The notes: generated by a model from the letters alone, not told the origin. Counted from the stretch's first letter, positions 39,284 to 48,829 are shown. The stretch: 64,000 bases of DNA from an uncultured cyanobacterium (GCA_903871775.1 CAIQIA010000011.1:124001-188000); one strand, 5' to 3'. Numbers and translations are program-made.

Positions 39284-40471
39284 ATGCGGGTCGTTCATGT
39301 GCTGCCCGTCTGGGAGCCGGCCTGGCAGTACGGCGGCCCCATCCACAGCGTCGGCCGCCTCTGCGACGGGCTCGCCGCCAGCGGTGTGACGGTCGAGGTG
39401 CTCACCACCACCGCCGGCCTGCCCGACTGGCCCTCCGGGCGCACGGGCATGCCGCTGACGATCCGCGGGGTGTCAGTCACTTATTACCCGGTGGATCGCC
39501 ACGGGCCCGGCCCTATCCGCTCCCGCGCCCTGGAGGCGGCCCTGCCCCAGCGCCTCGCGGCGATCGACCTGCTGCACCTCAGCGCCATCTGGCAGGCCCT
39601 GGGCCCACCGGTGCAGCGGGCGGCCCTGGCCGCCGGGGTGCCGGTGGTGCACAGCCTGCGCGGCGCCCTCGGCCCCTACAGCCTGCGCCGCGGCCCCTGG
39701 AAAAAACTGCCCTACCTCTGGCTGGTGGAACGGCCCCTGCTGCTGCGGGCCCGCGCCTTGCACGTCACCTCGCTGCAGGAGGAACGGGAGCTGGATGCCC
39801 CCTGGCTGGGGCTTGATCGCCGCTGCCGGCCCCCACTGGTGCGGCTGCCCAACCCCCTGGCCCTGCCCGCCCCGCAGCCCGACCCCGACCCCGCCGGCTG
39901 GCGCCACCGCCACGGCATCAGCGCCGACAGCCCCCTGCTGCTGGTCTGCGGGCGCCTGCACCACAAAAAGGGCCTTGACCTGCTGCCGCCGGTGCTGCAG
40001 GGGCTGACCCGGCGGCCCTGGACCCTGCTGCTGGTGGGTCCCGATGAAGACGGCAGTGGCGCCCGGCTGCAGCGCCGGCTCAAACGGGCAGGGCTGGCGC
40101 AACGGCTGCGGCGGCTGCCGCTGCAGGATGGGGCCGACCTGCCGGCCCTGTTCCGCGCCGCCGACCTGCTGCTGATGCCCAGCCGCCACGAGAACTTCGG
40201 CAATGTGGCCATCGAGGCCCTGGCCTGCGGCTGTCCGGTGCTGCTGAGCCCCGCCGTCGGTGCCGCGGCCGACCTGGCGGCGGTGCTAGCCGACCAGCCC
40301 TGGGGGGCGGTGCTGCCCCGCCGGCCCGACGCCTGGCGGGCCTGGCTCGACCCCTGGCTGGCGGCCCCGCCCCGCCGCCCCGACCCCGCCGCCCTGGCCG
40401 CCTGGACCGGCCAGGAGGCCGTCGCCCGCGCCTGGTGCCGGGCCTACGCCGACCTGCTGCAGCGGCCATGA
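39284..40471 (+). CDS. glycosyltransferase, GT4
   Basis: 395 residues. N-terminal RVVHVLPVWEPAWQYGGPIHSVGRL-type start with GGP loop, LLLVCGRLHHKKGLDLL near 228 (donor domain), and SRHENFGNVAIEALACGCPV near 300 with the E-x7-E motif. ATG 39284 is chosen because an ATG 66 bp upstream adds an unrelated leader. The stop overlaps the next GT2 ATG by 4 bp, beginning a plus-strand operon to asnB. Confidence 0.88.
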   Translation: MRVVHVLPVWEPAWQYGGPIHSVGRLCDGLAASGVTVEVLTTTAGLPDWPSGRTGMPLTIRGVSVTYYPVDRHGPGPIRSRALEAALPQRLAAIDLLHLSAIWQALGPPVQRAALAAGVPVVHSLRGALGPYSLRRGPWKKLPYLWLVERPLLLRARALHVTSLQEERELDAPWLGLDRRCRPPLVRLPNPLALPAPQPDPDPAGWRHRHGISADSPLLLVCGRLHHKKGLDLLPPVLQGLTRRPWTLLLVGPDEDGSGARLQRRLKRAGLAQRLRRLPLQDGADLPALFRAADLLLMPSRHENFGNVAIEALACGCPVLLSPAVGAAADLAAVLADQPWGAVLPRRPDAWRAWLDPWLAAPPRRPDPAALAAWTGQEAVARAWCRAYADLLQRP

Positions 40472-41298
40472 GGCCGCGCATCGCCGGGGTGGTGCTCACC
40501 CTCAACGAAGCCCGAGACCTGCCGCGGGCCCTCGCCTCCCTGGCCTGGTGCGACGAATGGCTGGTGGTCGATTCGGGCAGCAGCGACGGCACCTGCGCCG
40601 TGGCCGCCGCCGCCGGCGCCCGGGTGCTGACCCACCGGCCCGACGGGCGCTTTCTGATCAGCGACCAGCGCAACTGGGCCCTCGACCACGGCGATCTGCA
40701 GAGCGACTGGGTGCTGTTCCTCGATGCCGACGAAACCCTGCCCGCCGCCTGCGTCGCCGCCATCCGCACAGCCATCGCCGACCCCGACGCCGCCGACGGC
40801 TATGAGCTGACGCCGCGCTACTGGTTTCTGGGCCGCTGGCTGCGGCGCACCCAGGGGTATCCCAACTGGCATCCGCGGCTGCTGCGCCGCGGCCGGCTGC
40901 GCTTCGAAGGGGGCGTCTGGGAGGCCTTCGCCCCCGGCGCCCCCATCGGCCGCCTGGCGGAGCCCTACGACCACTTCGCCTTCAGCAAGGGGCTCGACGA
41001 CTGGATCGAGCGCCACCGGCGCTATGCCGACTGGGATGCGGCCACCATCACCGCCTACCTCGACAGCCGCGACCCCGAGGCCCTGGGCACCCGCCGCTGG
41101 CGGCGGCTGCGGCGCCTGGCGGCCCGCCTCTGGCCCCTGCGGCCCGCCCTGCGCTTCACCCAGAAGTACGTGCTGCAGCTGGGGTTCCTCGAGGGCTGGC
41201 AGGCGTTGTTGTTCTGCCTGCTGATGGCCAGCTACGACCTGTTCACCGTGGTCAAGGTGATCGAGGGTCGGCGGCGGGCCAGCGGCCGGCCCCTCTGA
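40468..41298 (+). CDS. glycosyltransferase family 2 (WaaE/KdtX-like)
   Basis: 276 residues. AGVVLTLNEARDLPRAL (about 6-22), WLVVDSGSSDGTCA near 31 and VLFLDADETL near 90 are the GT2 motifs; NWHPRLLRRGRLRF near 138 is characteristic of the LPS heptosyl/glucosyl branch. The C-terminus is an amphipathic helical tail that may sit on the membrane. Translation is coupled to the preceding GT4 by ATGA. Confidence 0.86.
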   Translation: MRPRIAGVVLTLNEARDLPRALASLAWCDEWLVVDSGSSDGTCAVAAAAGARVLTHRPDGRFLISDQRNWALDHGDLQSDWVLFLDADETLPAACVAAIRTAIADPDAADGYELTPRYWFLGRWLRRTQGYPNWHPRLLRRGRLRFEGGVWEAFAPGAPIGRLAEPYDHFAFSKGLDDWIERHRRYADWDAATITAYLDSRDPEALGTRRWRRLRRLAARLWPLRPALRFTQKYVLQLGFLEGWQALLFCLLMASYDLFTVVKVIEGRRRASGRPL

Positions 41299-41330
41299 TC
41301 CCTCCGCCGGCGGGGGCAACCCGTGGTGCA

Positions 41331-42587
41331 ATGAAGCCCGGATCCATCGGAGGGACGCGAGGGTTGGAGCGCGGATCGGCACCACCACCACCGCCATCCG
41401 CAGGGGCGCCGCTGCTGCTGATCAGCGAGCACTTCGCCCCCTCCACCGGCGCCACCGCCCAGCTGATGACCGACCTGGCCCACGGCCTGGTGGCCCGCGG
41501 TCGGCGCGTCACGGTGCTCACCGCCACCGGCGACGGGGATGCCAGCGCCGACCCCGTCCCGGCGGGTCTGCGGGTGGTGCGCCTGCACCGGCGCCGCACG
41601 GGGCCGCGCCACGGGGTGCTGGCCAAGGCCCTGGGGGGCCTGCTGTTCCTGGCGGGCAGCCTGGTCTGGGGCCTGCGCCACGGCCGCCGCGGCCAGCGGG
41701 TGCTGATCGCCTCCAACCCGCCCTTCATCGGCCTGCTGGGGCCGCTGCTACAGCTGCGGGGCCTGGGCTACGTGTTCGTGTTCCAGGACCTCTTCCCCCG
41801 GTCGGCGGTGCTGAGCGGTGTGCTGCCGGCCGCCGGACCGCTCACCAGCCTCTGGCGCCGGCTGATGGCCTGGGTGGTGCATCGCAGCAGCCGCACCGTG
41901 GTGCTCAGCGAAGCGATGGCCGACCGGCTGCGGCGCGACTTCGGCCCGGGCCTGCCCCTCAGCCTCATCCCCAACTGGGCCGTCGAGGCGGCGCTGCCCC
42001 TGCCCCGCGACGCCAACCCCTTCGCCCGCGAGCTCGGCCTCGACGGGCTGTTCACGGTGCAGTACTCGGGCAACTTCGGCCGCCTGCACGACCTGCTCAC
42101 CCTGCTTGAAGCGGCGCGGCTGCTGGTCGACGAGCCGATCCGCTTTCTGTTCATCGGCGGTGGGGCCAAGGGCGACCAGATCCGCGCCTACCGCGAGGGG
42201 CTGGGGATGGGCAACCTGCTGCAGCTGCCCTACCAGCCGCGGGAACGGCTGCCCGAAAGCCTCGGCGCCTGCGACCTGGCCGCCATCGGCCTGATCCCCG
42301 GTGCCGAAGACACCGTGGCGCCGTGCAAGTTCTACGGAATTCTGGCCAGTGCCCGGCCCGTGCTGCTGATCGCCCGCCGCCGCTGCGACCTGGCCCGGCT
42401 CGTGATCGAGCAGGACTGCGGCCTGGTGGTGGAACCCGGCGAAGCCGCCGAGCTGGCCGCCGCCCTGCGGCAGCTGCAACGCGACCCTGGACGGGTGGCG
42501 GCCATGGGCCGCCGCAGCCGTGCGCTGTACGACCAGCGCTTCGGGCGCGAGCGGTCGATCGAGGCCTACGCCGCCCTGCTGCCATGA
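41331..42587 (+). CDS. glycosyltransferase, GT4 (WbuB/WcaI-like)
   Basis: 418 residues. LLLISEHFAPSTGATAQLM near 28-46 is the N-terminal glycine loop, VFQDLFPRSAVLSGVL near 140 matches WbuB/WcaI-like fucosamine or fucose transferases, and APCKFYGILASARPVLLIA near 325 is the donor-site motif of that branch. The first 20 residues are Gly/Pro-rich and may be untranslated (a TTG at 41364 is possible), so the start is uncertain. Stop overlaps the next gene by 4 bp. Confidence 0.82.
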   Translation: MKPGSIGGTRGLERGSAPPPPPSAGAPLLLISEHFAPSTGATAQLMTDLAHGLVARGRRVTVLTATGDGDASADPVPAGLRVVRLHRRRTGPRHGVLAKALGGLLFLAGSLVWGLRHGRRGQRVLIASNPPFIGLLGPLLQLRGLGYVFVFQDLFPRSAVLSGVLPAAGPLTSLWRRLMAWVVHRSSRTVVLSEAMADRLRRDFGPGLPLSLIPNWAVEAALPLPRDANPFARELGLDGLFTVQYSGNFGRLHDLLTLLEAARLLVDEPIRFLFIGGGAKGDQIRAYREGLGMGNLLQLPYQPRERLPESLGACDLAAIGLIPGAEDTVAPCKFYGILASARPVLLIARRRCDLARLVIEQDCGLVVEPGEAAELAAALRQLQRDPGRVAAMGRRSRALYDQRFGRERSIEAYAALLP

Positions 42588-43633
42588 CGGTGCTGCTGAT
42601 CGGCTACGACCTGCGCCGCCGCGGCGGCATCGAACGGCTGGGCCACGACCTGCGGGCCGCCCTCGAGGCCAGCGGCCAGCCCGTGCAGGTGCTCGACACC
42701 CGCCGCCTCGGCCCCGGCCCCATCGGCCGGGGTCTGGGCCGGGCCCTGTTTCTGCTGCGCCTGGCCTGGGCCAGCCGCCGCTGCCGGCTGCTGCTGAGCC
42801 TGCACGCCGGCCTGCTGCGGTCGGTGGAACCGCTGCTGCCCCGGCGGCTGCCGCGGCTGGCCTGGCTGCACGGGGTTGAGGTCTGGGGCAGCGCCCTGCC
42901 GCCGCTGGCCGCCGGCCTGCGCCGCTGCCGGGGCCTCGCCGCCAGCAGCGGCTACACCCGCCAGCGGCTGCTCGAACAGCCGGGCCCCTGGCCGCCGGTG
43001 CGGGTCATTCACCCGCCGGCCGCCCTCTGGCCCGACGACGCCCCACCGGCGCCCCTGCCGCCGGGCCTGCGGCTGCTGACGGTGGCCCGCCTGGCGGCCA
43101 GCGAGCGCTACAAGGGCCACGACCTGCTGATCGACGCCCTCGCGGGCCTCGGCGACGGCGACTGGCACTGGCAGGTGGTGGGCGACGGCGACGACCGGCC
43201 GCGGCTGCAGCAGCGGGTGCTGGCGGCGGGCCTGGGCGACCGGGTCAGCTTCAGCGGTGCCATCGCTGACGACGCCCTGCGGCAGGCCTACCAACGCTGC
43301 AACCTGCTGGCGATGCCGAGCGTCTGCCAGGAGCGGCCCGACGGCCGCTGGACCGGCGAAGGCTTCGGCATCGCCTACCTCGAGGCGGCGGTGGCCGGCC
43401 GGGCCGCCCTGGCCTGCAGCCAGGGGGGCCAGACCGACCTGGTGCAGCACGGCCTCACCGGCTGGCTGGTGGAGCCCACCGCCGCCGCCGTGGCGGCGGC
43501 CCTGCACGAGGCCCTCGCCGACCCCGGCAGCCTCGCCCGCCGCGGTGCCGCCGCCCGACGGCGGGCGCTGCAGCACTTCGACCGCGACCGCTTCGCGATG
43601 GCGGTGGCCGCCTGGCTGCAGGAGCAGGGCTGA
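42584..43633 (+). CDS. glycosyltransferase, GT4
   Basis: 349 residues. VLLIGYDLRRRGGIERLG is the acceptor-side loop; LTVARLAASERYKGHDLLIDAL near 165 begins the donor domain and TGEGFGIAYLEAAVAGR near 260 holds the E-x7-E motif. Sequence RYKGHD is the usual KG element. Overlaps the preceding gene by ATGA and touches the asnB ATG with its last base. Confidence 0.87.
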   Translation: MTVLLIGYDLRRRGGIERLGHDLRAALEASGQPVQVLDTRRLGPGPIGRGLGRALFLLRLAWASRRCRLLLSLHAGLLRSVEPLLPRRLPRLAWLHGVEVWGSALPPLAAGLRRCRGLAASSGYTRQRLLEQPGPWPPVRVIHPPAALWPDDAPPAPLPPGLRLLTVARLAASERYKGHDLLIDALAGLGDGDWHWQVVGDGDDRPRLQQRVLAAGLGDRVSFSGAIADDALRQAYQRCNLLAMPSVCQERPDGRWTGEGFGIAYLEAAVAGRAALACSQGGQTDLVQHGLTGWLVEPTAAAVAAALHEALADPGSLARRGAAARRRALQHFDRDRFAMAVAAWLQEQG

Positions 43634-45354
43634 TGTGCGGCCTCTTCGGCCAGCTGGGACACCCCCTCGATGACGGGGCCACGGCGGCGGTGCTGGCGGC
43701 CCTGGCCGGCCGCGGCCCCGACGGCCACGGCGTCTGGCGCGAACCCCGGGCCGCTGGGCTGACGCTGCTGCACACCCGGCTGGCGATCCAGGACCTGAGC
43801 CCCCTGGGCCAGCAGCCCATGGCCAGCACCGACGGCCGCCTGCAGATCGTGTTCAACGGTGAGATCTACAACCAGCACGCCCTGCGCCGCTCCCTCGAAG
43901 CCCAGGGCAGCGTCTTTCGCTCGGGCAGCGACACCGAGGTGCTGCTGGAGGGCTACCGCCACTGGGGTGACGACCTCTGGCGGCGGCTCAACGGCATCTT
44001 CGCCCTCGCCCTCTGGGAGGGGGCAACCCGGACCCTGACCCTGGCCCGCGACGCCTGCGGCGTCAAACCGCTGCTGTGGCAGCGGCGCCCGGACGGCGGT
44101 GTGGCCTTCGGCTCTGAGCTCAGCGCCTTCGAGGCCGCCGGCCTGGCGTCCCGTGACCGCCTCTGCCGCCGGGGGCTGCAGAGCTACGCCCTGTGGGGCT
44201 CGGTGGCGGCCCCCCACACCCTGCTGGAGGGGGTCGAGGTGTTTCCGGCCGGGCGCTGGGCCCGCTGGCACGACGGCCGCTGGAGCGGTGGTGCGATCAC
44301 CCCCGACGCCGACGGCAACCGGCCCCTGGCCGACCTGCTGAGCCAGGCGGTGGCGCTGCAGAGCATCGGCGACCGGCCGGTGGGGGTGTTTCTCAGCGGC
44401 GGGCTCGATTCGGGCCTGCTGGCGGCCCTGCTGGCGCGGCAGCAACCGGGCTGCGTGCGCAGCCTGGCCATCGGCTTCCGCGACCTGCCCGGCGCCGTCG
44501 ACGAAGCCGATGCCGCCGCCGCCACCGCGGCCCACCTGGGGCTCGACCACATGGGGGTGCGAATCGGTCCCGCCGAGCTGCGCGCTGCCCTCGACCCCTT
44601 CCTCGACGCCATCGACCAGCCCAGCATCGACGGCTTCAACGGCTTCCTGGTGGCCCAGGCGGCCCGGGCCGCCGGCATGGTGGTGGCCTTCTCTGGGCTG
44701 GGGGCCGACGAACTGTTCGCCGGCTATCCGCACATGGCCTGGCCCGACGAGGGGCGGCGGCTGGCCTGCCGCCGCATCCCCGCCAGCGGCCTGCCCCCCT
44801 GGCGCAAGGCGGCGCTGCTCGAGGCGCGGCGGCGGCGCTCCGGCGGCGATGGTCCGGCCCGGCTCGAACTGGGCGGCTACCTGCAGGACACCCTGCTGCG
44901 GGATGCCGATGCCGTGACCATGGCCCAGGGCCTTGAGCTGCGGGTGCCGTTCCTCGATCCCCACCTGCAGGCCCATGCCCTGGCCTGCCCCCTGGCGGAC
45001 CTGCTGGCCGACGGCACCAAGACGCCCCTGCGGCGCCTGGCGGCCGAGCTGCTGCCGGCGGCGGTGCTGCAAGCCCCCAAGCGGGGCTTCAACCTGCCGC
45101 TGGCCCCCTGGCTGCTGGGCGATCCCCGCTTCGCCCCCGGCCCCCTGGCGCTGCGGCTGGCCCCGCTGGGCATCCCGCCGGGGGCGGTGCTGCGCAGCTG
45201 GCTGCTGATGCGTGCCACCCCCCGCCGCTGGGCGCCCTACTGGCGCTGGTGGCTGCTCGATGCCTGGCGCCGGGGCAACGCCCGCACCGCCGCCGCCACC
45301 GCCGCCGCCAGGGCCTCGGGCCTGGGCAGGTCAGCGGCAGGCGGGCCGGCCTGA
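43633..45354 (+). CDS. asnB: asparagine synthase (glutamine-hydrolysing)
   Basis: 573 residues. The glutaminase nucleophile Cys2 is kept (MCGLFGQ), with GRGPDGHG and NGEIYNQ of the Ntn glutaminase domain, and the synthetase P-loop SGGLDSGLLA near 253. Transfers glutamine nitrogen to an aspartate-like acid with ATP; in glycan clusters such proteins often amidate a sugar carboxylate. 118 bp of the 3' end overlap the convergent glycosyltransferase, the longest overlap in the window. Confidence 0.9.
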   Translation: MCGLFGQLGHPLDDGATAAVLAALAGRGPDGHGVWREPRAAGLTLLHTRLAIQDLSPLGQQPMASTDGRLQIVFNGEIYNQHALRRSLEAQGSVFRSGSDTEVLLEGYRHWGDDLWRRLNGIFALALWEGATRTLTLARDACGVKPLLWQRRPDGGVAFGSELSAFEAAGLASRDRLCRRGLQSYALWGSVAAPHTLLEGVEVFPAGRWARWHDGRWSGGAITPDADGNRPLADLLSQAVALQSIGDRPVGVFLSGGLDSGLLAALLARQQPGCVRSLAIGFRDLPGAVDEADAAAATAAHLGLDHMGVRIGPAELRAALDPFLDAIDQPSIDGFNGFLVAQAARAAGMVVAFSGLGADELFAGYPHMAWPDEGRRLACRRIPASGLPPWRKAALLEARRRRSGGDGPARLELGGYLQDTLLRDADAVTMAQGLELRVPFLDPHLQAHALACPLADLLADGTKTPLRRLAAELLPAAVLQAPKRGFNLPLAPWLLGDPRFAPGPLALRLAPLGIPPGAVLRSWLLMRATPRRWAPYWRWWLLDAWRRGNARTAAATAAARASGLGRSAAGGPA

Positions 45355-46433
45355 GCCGGCCGCTCGAGGGCCGCGGCCAGGGCGGCGGCGCTGCCGCTGG
45401 TGAACACCCGGTGGGGTGGCGCCGTGAGCAGATCACGGGCACAGCCGACGTGGTCGCTGGCCACCACCCGCAGGCCGAACTGCAGGGCCTCGTTGACCAC
45501 CAGCCCCCAGGTCTCCCCCTCGACCGACGGGAACACCAGGGTGTCGGCAACGGCGTACCAGCGGCCCAGTTCGGTCTGGTTCTGGAACCCAGGCCAATGG
45601 CAGCGGCCCGGCAGCAGGGCCGCCATCGCCCGCTGATAGTCGGCCCGCAGGGGTCCATCACCGACGGCGATCAGCCACAGCTGCTCCCGCCGGCGGGGGG
45701 CCAGGCGGGCGACGGCAGCGGCCAGCAGCAGCGGCGCCTTGACCGGCGTCATCTTGCCCATCGTCAGCAGCACCTCGGCGCCTTCGGGAATGCCGAGCTG
45801 GGCACGCAGCTGCCCCCGCCGGGGCCCCCAGTGGCGCCGCTGCCCCTCGAAGAAGCCGTGGTCAACGGCGAAGGGCACCTTGCGCCGCCGCCGGGCCGGC
45901 ACCCCCAGGCGGACGAAGTGGTCGTCGGAATCGCTGCCGATCGGGAACACCCCGGCGAACAGGCCGTAATACGGCCGCAGCAGCCGGTCCTTGAGCCAGC
46001 TGCGGGCAGCGCTGCGGCGGAAGGCCCGGTCGGTGCCGTCGGCCCGCAGCAGCAGCGGCAGGCCCGTTGCCGCCAGGCCCAGGCTCGCGGCGGTGATGAA
46101 CAGCGGGCTGTAGGCGAACACCAGCACGGCATCGGGCCGCCGCCGGCGCAGCTGCCCCACCGCCCGGGCGGCCAGGGCCAGGGCCGGCCCCGGACGGCTC
46201 AGGTCGGCCAGGGGCCGTCGCGACAGGAACCGGTGGGCAAACCCCTCGGTGGGGCCGCTGTCCCAGCGAAAGGCGACGCCGAAATCGGGGTCGAGGGAAT
46301 CGCGCACGCCGTGGTCACAGCCGAACAGCACCTCGGTGTCGAGGTCGGCGTCGGCCGCCAGGGCCTGAAACACCGGCTTGAAGTACTGCACCGGATGGGT
46401 CAGCAGCACCGACAGCCGCCGCGGCGCCGTCAT
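45237..46433 (-). CDS. glycosyltransferase, GT4
   Basis: 398 residues. LSVLLTHPVQYFKPVFQAL start, LLTMGKMTPVKAPLLLA near 223 opens the donor domain, and FPSVEGETWGLVVNEALQFGLRV near 300 is the E-x7-E motif. Shares a 4-bp overlap with the upstream sugar transferase-like gene and so belongs to the minus-strand run 45.2-51.3 kb. C-terminal 39 residues lie opposite the end of asnB. Confidence 0.83.
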   Translation of the reverse strand: MTAPRRLSVLLTHPVQYFKPVFQALAADADLDTEVLFGCDHGVRDSLDPDFGVAFRWDSGPTEGFAHRFLSRRPLADLSRPGPALALAARAVGQLRRRRPDAVLVFAYSPLFITAASLGLAATGLPLLLRADGTDRAFRRSAARSWLKDRLLRPYYGLFAGVFPIGSDSDDHFVRLGVPARRRRKVPFAVDHGFFEGQRRHWGPRRGQLRAQLGIPEGAEVLLTMGKMTPVKAPLLLAAAVARLAPRRREQLWLIAVGDGPLRADYQRAMAALLPGRCHWPGFQNQTELGRWYAVADTLVFPSVEGETWGLVVNEALQFGLRVVASDHVGCARDLLTAPPHRVFTSGSAAALAAALERPAQAGPPAADLPRPEALAAAVAAAVRALPRRQASSSHQRQ

Positions 46434-47701
46434 CGCCGCCCCAGCCAGGTGAGCGCCACCTGCAGCAGCACCTGCAGGTCAAGCAGCAGCGAATGGTGGC
46501 GCAGGTAGTAGAGGTCGCGGGCCAGCTCCCAGTGCAGGGCATCGTCGTCTTCGGGGGGCGGCCCCAGCAGCCGCCCCCAGCCGGTCATGCCGGGCCGCAT
46601 CCAGCAACGCAGCTCGGCCTCAGGAAAGCGGTCGAGCAGTTCGGCCTGCACCGACACCAGCAGCGGCCGCGGCCCCACGAGGCTCATATCGCCCCGCAGC
46701 ACGTTCCACAGCTGCGGCAGGGCCGCCAGCCCCAGGCGCTGCAGCCGCCGCTCCAGCTGCGGCCGGGCGACCGGATCGCCGGCCCCCAGCCGCCAGCGCC
46801 GGAAGGGCCGGCCGTTGCGGCCGCTGCAGCCGTCGCTGTGGAACCGCAGGGGCTGGCCGGCGAGGGGCAGCAGCGCCAGCCCCAGGGCCACCGGCAGCAG
46901 CAGCAGCGCCAGCAGGCCCGTGCCCAGCAGATCCCCGAGGCGCTTGAGGCGGGCGCTGGGACCGGTGCGCGACAGGCCGAAGCCCTCCACCCGCGACGAC
47001 CAGCGTTCGGGCACCAGCTCCGGCGGCAGGCGCCGCAGGAACAGCTCACACCAGCCGCTCAGCGCCAGCAGCCGCACCCCCTGCGACTGCCACTGCAGCA
47101 GCGTCTGGCGGTCGGCGGCCGACGGCACCACGGCACCGCCGATGGCGACCCCGTCGAGCTGCAGCAGCCCCGGCAGACCCGCCGGCAGGGGGGCCAGGCC
47201 CGAGGCGGCGCGCCATTCAATGCCGCAGGGCACGGCACAGCCCCGCTGTTCCAGCTCCCGCGCCAGCACATCGCGTTCGACGGGCGCCGCGATCAGCAGC
47301 CACTGCTGCTGCGGGCTCCAGAGGTGGGCCAGGTCCTGGCCGAGGCGCAGCAGCTGGCCCATCGCCACCGCCAGCACCAACACCACCGGCAGAAAGCTGC
47401 GGCCCATGGTGCTGGCGAAACTGCCGCCGCTGAGGCCGGTGAAGCCCACCGCCAACAGCATCACCCCCGCCGCCGCCAGCAGGTCGTTGCGCAGCTGGCG
47501 GCCCAGCTGCAGCTGCCGGCCGCTGAGGTCGGCATAGGTGCCCAGCAGGTAATGCAGCAGCAGCCAGCACAACACCACCAGCAGCGGCCCGCGGCTGGGG
47601 CCCGGCCAGGTGCCGTAGCGCCAGTGGTAGTACAGGGCCCAGCTGGCGGCCACCAGCAGACCGTCGGTGAGGGCCAGGCGCAGGGGGCGGCGGCGGTTCA
47701 T
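46430..47701 (-). CDS. polyprenyl-phosphate sugar-phosphate transferase-like protein, catalytic dyad lost
   Basis: 423 residues with the layout of WcaJ-type initiating transferases: about four N-terminal helices, a CoA-binding-like middle, one re-entrant helix and the C-terminal PGT domain. The domain keeps QLWNVLRGDMSLVGPRPL, but the catalytic LDELPQ has become LAALPQ (Asp and Glu both Ala), and the usual R-Q-x-R-x-G-x-x-G stretch reads FHSDGCSGRNG. It is probably inactive as a phosphotransferase and may act as a scaffold or a relic. The active partner candidate is at 51382-52833. Confidence 0.8.
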   Translation of the reverse strand: MNRRRPLRLALTDGLLVAASWALYYHWRYGTWPGPSRGPLLVVLCWLLLHYLLGTYADLSGRQLQLGRQLRNDLLAAAGVMLLAVGFTGLSGGSFASTMGRSFLPVVLVLAVAMGQLLRLGQDLAHLWSPQQQWLLIAAPVERDVLARELEQRGCAVPCGIEWRAASGLAPLPAGLPGLLQLDGVAIGGAVVPSAADRQTLLQWQSQGVRLLALSGWCELFLRRLPPELVPERWSSRVEGFGLSRTGPSARLKRLGDLLGTGLLALLLLPVALGLALLPLAGQPLRFHSDGCSGRNGRPFRRWRLGAGDPVARPQLERRLQRLGLAALPQLWNVLRGDMSLVGPRPLLVSVQAELLDRFPEAELRCWMRPGMTGWGRLLGPPPEDDDALHWELARDLYYLRHHSLLLDLQVLLQVALTWLGRR

Positions 47702-48816
47702 GGCCGGCAGAGGTCGTCGGCCAGCACGGCGGCGGCCAGCCGGTGGCCGTCGGCATTCCAGTGGCCGATGCCGGGCTGCTGCCCCGCGAAGCCGTGCAGC
47801 GTCAGGCGCTGGCGGTCGGCCTGGCGCTGCAGTTCGGGGGCGAGGGGCAGGTAGGGCACGTCAAGGGGCGCCAGGATCGCGGCCAGCCGCCGTTCGCGGG
47901 CGAAGGGATCGGCCGGGCGTCGCTGATGCACTGGCCACACCTGCTCGGGGCTGCTGAGGCTGGTGACGATCAGCCGGGCGCCGCTGGCCGTCACCTCATC
48001 CCGCAGCTGCCGCAGCAGGGCGGCGGTGACGGCCCAGGCCTGCTCCGACGGCTCCGGCACCGGCGGTGGTCCGTCACCGGCAGGGGCCGGGGGGGCCGCG
48101 GGGCGGTTCTTGATCGCATTCAGCAGCTGGGCCAGGCGGCTGTGGGCCACCAGCCCGTCGAGCAGCTGCCCTGGCAGGCTGCGGCGGAAGCGGCTGGCGG
48201 GCGACTGCAGAAAGCTGTCGTCCTGCTGCAGGCGCCCATCGGCCCCCAGGCGGAACACGGGCCGGTCGTCCCGCGGCTTCGGGGTGTTGTCGTCGAGGTC
48301 GTTGCCCAGGAACATGGCCAGCAGCACCACCTGGGGCCGCAGGGGCCGCACCGCCTGGCGCCAGGTGAGCAGCTCCTGGCCCGTGCCGTAGGCGCCGGTG
48401 CCGAAGTTCATCACCTCGACGCCGCCCGCGAAGCCGCGGCGCAGGGGGCAGTCGGGGCGCGACTGCAGCCGCCGTTCCAGCCCCTTCCACCAGGTGTCGG
48501 CCTGGTTCACCTGAAAGGCCTCGCCGAACGAATCGGCCAGCACCGCCAGCCGCAGGGTGCCGGGCGCGGCGACGGGCGGATGGTCGTCATCGCGGAAGCC
48601 GGCCCGGTTGATCCGCACCCAGCCGCGGCCCTCGCGGGTCCACCAGCCCTCGGCCCCCGGCCGGTGGGCGAACCCCCGCACAGGATCAAACCTGTAGAAG
48701 GCGGGCCGGGCGATGCCCAGCAGCCGCAGGGCCAGCTCGAGCAGCAGCAGCAGCACCAGGAACACCGCCCCGTTGATCAGCAGCAGCCGCAGCGGCGAGG
48801 GGGAAGGCGACGTCAA
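47698..48816 (-). CDS. membrane-anchored SGNH-hydrolase-like protein
   Basis: 372 residues with one N-terminal membrane helix (about 10-32). The SGNH elements are LADSFGEAFQV (Ser), FLGNDLDDN (GxND) and the C-terminal HWNADGHRL (Asp/His). Proteins of this type act as O-acetyl transferases or esterases on exported glycans. It overlaps the sugar transferase-like gene by 4 bp and belongs to the carbamoyltransferase cassette. Confidence 0.75.
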   Translation of the reverse strand: MTSPSPSPLRLLLINGAVFLVLLLLLELALRLLGIARPAFYRFDPVRGFAHRPGAEGWWTREGRGWVRINRAGFRDDDHPPVAAPGTLRLAVLADSFGEAFQVNQADTWWKGLERRLQSRPDCPLRRGFAGGVEVMNFGTGAYGTGQELLTWRQAVRPLRPQVVLLAMFLGNDLDDNTPKPRDDRPVFRLGADGRLQQDDSFLQSPASRFRRSLPGQLLDGLVAHSRLAQLLNAIKNRPAAPPAPAGDGPPPVPEPSEQAWAVTAALLRQLRDEVTASGARLIVTSLSSPEQVWPVHQRRPADPFARERRLAAILAPLDVPYLPLAPELQRQADRQRLTLHGFAGQQPGIGHWNADGHRLAAAVLADDLCRP

Positions 48817-48829
48817 GAGGCCGCCCCCC

